Shown in pieces: positions 6,601-8,536 of a DNA stretch of 8,536 nt (positions are counted from its first letter, which is position 1; each line of letters begins with the position of its first letter). A program made the position numbers and the translations under genes. The notes beneath the pieces are model-generated. The model saw nothing but the letters and a program-made list of their open reading frames with translations. It did not search any database and was not told the DNA's origin. Origin of the DNA: Thermoflavifilum sp. (GTDB lineage Bacteria; Bacteroidota; Bacteroidia; Chitinophagales; Chitinophagaceae); assembly GCA_019683625.1 (NCBI GenBank), contig JADGHY010000079.1, positions 1-8,536 of the forward strand. Reading direction: 5' to 3'.

Positions 6601-8536
6601 ATTGGCATCGGTGACCTTTACCCAGTAAATACCCGCTGTATCGGTAGTGATGGATGGAGAAGTTTGACCGGTACTCCACAAGTAAGTAGATCCTACATTA
6701 CCGGCGTTGAGGGTTAGGCTTTCTCCCTGGCAGATGGCGGTATCGTTGCCGAGGTTGACGATGGGCAGGGGATGGATTTGCAGTTGCAGGGTATCGCTGG
6801 CCGAGCAGCCATTGGCATCGGTGACCTTCACCCAATAGGAGCCAGCGGTGTTTACGGTGATGGATGAAGAAGTTTGTCCCGTACTCCACAGATAAGTTGA
6901 TCCTACATTACCGGCGTTGAGGGTTAGGCTTTCGCCCTGGCAGATGGCGGTATCGTTGCCGAGGTTGACGATGGGCAAAGGATGGATTTGCAGTTGCAAA
7001 GTATCGCTGGCCGAGCAGCCATTGGCATCGGTGACCTTCACCCAATAGGTGCCTGCAGTGTTCACGGTGATGGTTTGTCCGTTTTGTCCTGTACTCCAGA
7101 GGTAAGTCGATCCTACATTACCGGCGTTGAGGGTTAGGCTTTCTCCCTGGCAGATGGCGGTATCGTTGCCGAGGTTGACGATGGGCAGGGGATGGATTTG
7201 GAGCTGCAAAGTATCAGCAGCCGAGCAGCCATTGGCATCGGTGACCTTCACCCAATAGGTGCCTGCAGTGTTCACGGTGATGGTTTGTCCGTTTTGTCCT
7301 GTACTCCAGAGGTAAGTCGATCCTACATTACCGGCATTGAGGGTTAGGCTTTCTCCCTGGCAGATGGCAGTATCGTTGCCGAGGTTGACGATGGGCAGGG
7401 GATGGATTTGGAGCTGCAGGGTATCGCTGGCCGAGCAGCCATTGGCATCGGTGACCTTTACCCAGTAGGAACCTGCAGTGTTCACGGTGATAGATGGTGT
7501 GGTTTGATTGGTACTCCACAAGTAAGTCGATCCTACATTACCAGCGTTGAGGGTTAGGCTTTCTCCCTGGCAGATGGCGGTATCCTTGCCGAGGTTGACG
7601 ATGGGCAGGGGATGGATTTGGAGCTGCAGGGTATCGGCAGCCGAGCAGCCATTGGCATCGGTGACCTTTACCCAGTAAATACCCGCTGTATCGGTAGTGA
7701 TGGATGGAGAAGTTTGACCGGTACTCCACAAGTAAGTAGATCCTACATTACCGGCGTTGAGGGTTAAGCTTTCCCCCTGGCAGATGGCGGTGTCGTTGCC
7801 GAGGTTCACGATGGGCAGGGGATGGATTTGCAGCTGCAGGGTATCAGCAGCTGAGCAACCATAGCTGTTGGTGACCTTTACCCAGTAAATACCCGATGTA
7901 TCGGTAGTGATGGATGCAGAAGTTTGACCGGTACTCCACAAGTAAGTAGATCCTACATTACCGGCATTGAGGGTTAGGCTTTCTCCCTGGCAGATGGCAG
8001 TATCGTTGCCGAGGTTGACGATGGGCAGGGGATGGATTTGCAGTTGCAAAGTATCGCTGGCTGAGCAGCCATTGGCATCGGTGACCTTCACCCAATAGGA
8101 GCCTGCGGTGTTTACGGTGATGGATGGAGAAGTTTGACCGGTACTCCACAGATAAGTTGATCCTACATTACCGGCATTGAGGGTTAGGCTTTCGCCTTGG
8201 CAGATGGCGGTATCGTTGCCGAGGTTGACGATGGGCAGGGGATGGATTTGCAGTTGCAAAGTATCGCTGGCCGAGCAGCCATAGCTGTTGGTGACCTTCA
8301 CCCAATAGGAACCTGCGGTGTTTACGGTGATGGATGATGAGGTTTGATTGGTACTCCACAGATAGTTTGCCCCGGGATTACCGGCATTGAGGGTTAAGCT
8401 TTCGCCCTGGCAGATGGCAGTGTCGTTGCCGAGGTTCACGATGGGCAGGGGATGAACGAGTAAGAAAATGATATTGGAATACAATCCGCAATCCGGGTCC
8501 CCGGCAGCAGAGGCTGGGCTAACCAGCAATCTGTAA
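3691..8536 (-). CDS. Giant Ig-like repeat surface protein with type IX sorting domain, 5' end outside the window
   Basis: At least 1,614 residues are encoded and the frame is open at the right edge. In order: the last ~27 residues of one domain (starting YRLLVSP), 16 near-identical 70-residue repeats, five diverged repeats of the same plan (DNA 3970-5094), and a ~92-residue C-terminal domain with PNAFTPNHDGHNDVF, RIFNRWGQLLF and GWDGTFHG. That last domain is the CHU/gliding-motility-associated C-terminal domain, a type B sorting signal for type IX secretion across the outer membrane. Each main repeat has Cys at 15 and 60 and Trp at 33 (numbering from HPLP), the layout of an Ig-like sandwich that may be disulfide-linked. 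Proteins of this build are surface or released adhesins, cell-wall or matrix proteins. A TTG at 8529 could be taken as a start, but nothing resembling a signal peptide follows it, and the residues around it read as the end of another domain. No catalytic domain is seen in the visible part. Confidence 0.93.
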   Translation of the reverse strand, partial: YRLLVSPASAAGDPDCGLYSNIIFLLVHPLPIVNLGNDTAICQGESLTLNAGNPGANYLWSTNQTSSSITVNTAGSYWVKVTNSYGCSASDTLQLQIHPLPIVNLGNDTAICQGESLTLNAGNVGSTYLWSTGQTSPSITVNTAGSYWVKVTDANGCSASDTLQLQIHPLPIVNLGNDTAICQGESLTLNAGNVGSTYLWSTGQTSASITTDTSGIYWVKVTNSYGCSAADTLQLQIHPLPIVNLGNDTAICQGESLTLNAGNVGSTYLWSTGQTSPSITTDTAGIYWVKVTDANGCSAADTLQLQIHPLPIVNLGKDTAICQGESLTLNAGNVGSTYLWSTNQTTPSITVNTAGSYWVKVTDANGCSASDTLQLQIHPLPIVNLGNDTAICQGESLTLNAGNVGSTYLWSTGQNGQTITVNTAGTYWVKVTDANGCSAADTLQLQIHPLPIVNLGNDTAICQGESLTLNAGNVGSTYLWSTGQNGQTITVNTAGTYWVKVTDANGCSASDTLQLQIHPLPIVNLGNDTAICQGESLTLNAGNVGSTYLWSTGQTSSSITVNTAGSYWVKVTDANGCSASDTLQLQIHPLPIVNLGNDTAICQGESLTLNAGNVGSTYLWSTGQTSPSITTDTAGIYWVKVTDANGCSASDTLQLQIHPLPIVNLGNDTAICQGESLTLNAGNVGSTYLWSTGQTSSSITVNAAGSYWVKVTDANGCSASDTLQLQIHPLPIVNLGNDTAICQGESLTLNAGNVGSTYLWSTGQTTSSITVNTAGAYWVKVTDANGCSASDTLQLQIHPLPIVNLGNDTAICQGESLTLNAGNVGSTYLWSTGQTSSSITTDTAGIYWVKVTDANGCSASDTLQLQIHPLPIVNLGNDTAICQGESLTLNAGNVGSTYLWSTGQTSSSITTDTTGIYWVKVTDANGCSASDTLQLQIHPLPIVNLGNDTAICQGESLTLNAGNVGSTYLWSTGQTSSSITTDTAGIYWVKVTDANGCSASDTLQLQIHPLPIVNLGNDTAICQGESLTLNADNPGANYLWSTNQTSSSITVNTAGSYWVKVTNSYGCSASDTLQLQIHPLPIVNLGNDTAICQGESLTLNAGNVGSTYLWSTGQTSSSIITDTAGIYWVKVTDANGCSAADTLQLQIHPLPIIELSGDTALCQGASIILWAHELTRASGGQEAGRLLWNTGETQDSIEAQVDKDKIYWVRVTNSWGCSQTDTIHLKALPLPNLRLTHDTSTCENHPITLDAGDDGIAYRWSTGDTTRQITLMPTESSSGGVYRVQVINTFGCSAVDSVHLHVHPLPRLSLEKQVNICEGQQITLRAQAPSGEDYSFQWNNQTQADSLIVSQPGTYWVITSNGFCLRIDTIRVNLLANTLPKLNPAATLCPNQILQLDASSPDAIAYMWNTGATTPRITIDTPGIYTVLINGAICNYTRIDTVKVSQGFSPAVRLLADDSLICAGDRLLLRALGEHVEGYRWQDGTYGPNYTATQPGLYRVQAFNVCGIATDSVMLEPASDCVGDIIMPNAFTPNHDGHNDVFRPKVLHQVFDFELRIFNRWGQLLFLTHDWTQGWDGTFHGQPCDAGGYAWWVKYRETPDGPVMFKKGVLTLLR
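3694..3969 (-). other. C-terminal type IX secretion (CHU_C / gliding-motility-associated) domain of the giant protein
   Basis: The last 92 residues begin GDIIMPNAFTPN. They carry the conserved landmarks of this sorting domain: the NAFTPN-x-DG-x-ND-x-F opening, an IFNRWGQ strand, GWDGT, and a closing GGYAWWVKY strand. In known systems this domain directs export through the PorU/Sov-type machinery and often stays attached to the cell or is released. No secretion-machinery genes are in the window. Confidence 0.9.
3970..5094 (-). repeat. Five diverged Ig-like domains between the repeat array and the sorting domain
   Basis: These domains keep the plan of the main repeat (a Pro-rich start such as HPLP or LPLP, a Cys near position 15, a W-(N/S)-T-G strand, a Y-x-V strand, and usually a second Cys) but differ strongly in sequence and length. 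The first has an insertion (about residues TRASGGQEAGR). DNA similarity to the 210-bp units is largely lost, so they are probably older copies that no longer exchange sequence with the array. Confidence 0.75.
5095..8454 (-). repeat. Tandem array of 16 in-frame 210-bp units
   Basis: Sixteen consecutive units of exactly 210 bp (70 codons) run from HPLPIVNLGNDTAICQGESL to DTLQLQI without any length change. Unit n spans 8454-210(n-1) down to 8455-210n. Variation is confined to a few short blocks: NVGSTYLWSTGQ or NPGANYLWSTNQ; VNTAGS, VNTAGT, VNTAGA or TDTAGI; DANGC or NSYGC; SASD or SAAD. The HPLP to TLNA half is nearly invariant, apart from LGKDT in unit 5 and NADN in unit 15. Unit boundaries are arbitrary, placed at HPLP. 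The copy number depends on correct assembly of the repeat. Confidence 0.97.

Noticed and set aside
5228..8359. A series of 63-residue frames starting MEY, one in most repeat units on the minus strand
   Set aside because: They are the same alternative frame of the 210-bp unit read again and again, each ending in a stop within the unit. They only mirror the conservation of the real frame.
5095..8454. Repeat array considered as a CRISPR or other non-coding repeat
   Set aside because: Units are 210 bp, contiguous without spacers, and form one uninterrupted protein frame.

Overview
The window looks like part of a Bacteroidota chromosome, most likely Chitinophagales or a relative. Three things point there: a very large surface protein ending in a gliding-motility/type IX secretion C-terminal domain, lipoproteins with spaced-out small operons, and Bacteroidota-type -7 promoter elements (TAnnTTTG) in front of several genes where Shine-Dalgarno signals are mostly weak. 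The assignment below phylum level is inference.

Layout from left to right. Bases 1-38 carry what may be the first 12 codons of a minus-strand gene leaving the window. A divergent intergenic region (39-186) follows, containing a strong inverted repeat. Then comes a stand-alone response-regulator receiver protein (187-600, +). Converging on it is a minus-strand pair, a TPR lipoprotein (2316-1291) followed 21 bases later by ribulose-phosphate 3-epimerase (rpe, 1269-610). A second divergent region (2317-2497) carries perfect -7 elements for the TPR gene and for a plus-strand HD-superfamily hydrolase (2498-3097). The HD gene converges, with a 4-base gap, on a small minus-strand lipoprotein gene (3509-3102).

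The right 57% of the window (3691-8536, -) is one reading frame that is still open at the right edge. It encodes at least 1,614 residues: the tail of one domain, 16 near-identical 70-residue Ig-like repeats (exactly 210 bp each, 5095-8454), five diverged domains of similar plan, and a C-terminal type IX sorting domain. This is a secreted or cell-surface, probably adhesive, protein whose start lies outside the window.

The genes do not form one pathway. The most notable non-coding signal is a 24-bp bulged hairpin (3512-3570) in the leader of the small lipoprotein gene; it pairs the ribosome-binding site with an upstream sequence and also contains a terminator-like core. Leader and promoter signals argue for shorter starts than the longest frames for three genes (2316, 2498, 3509), and rpe appears to start with TTG. 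No RNA genes, insertion sequences, CRISPR arrays or prophage genes were recognised. No gene-free stretch exceeds 300 bases.
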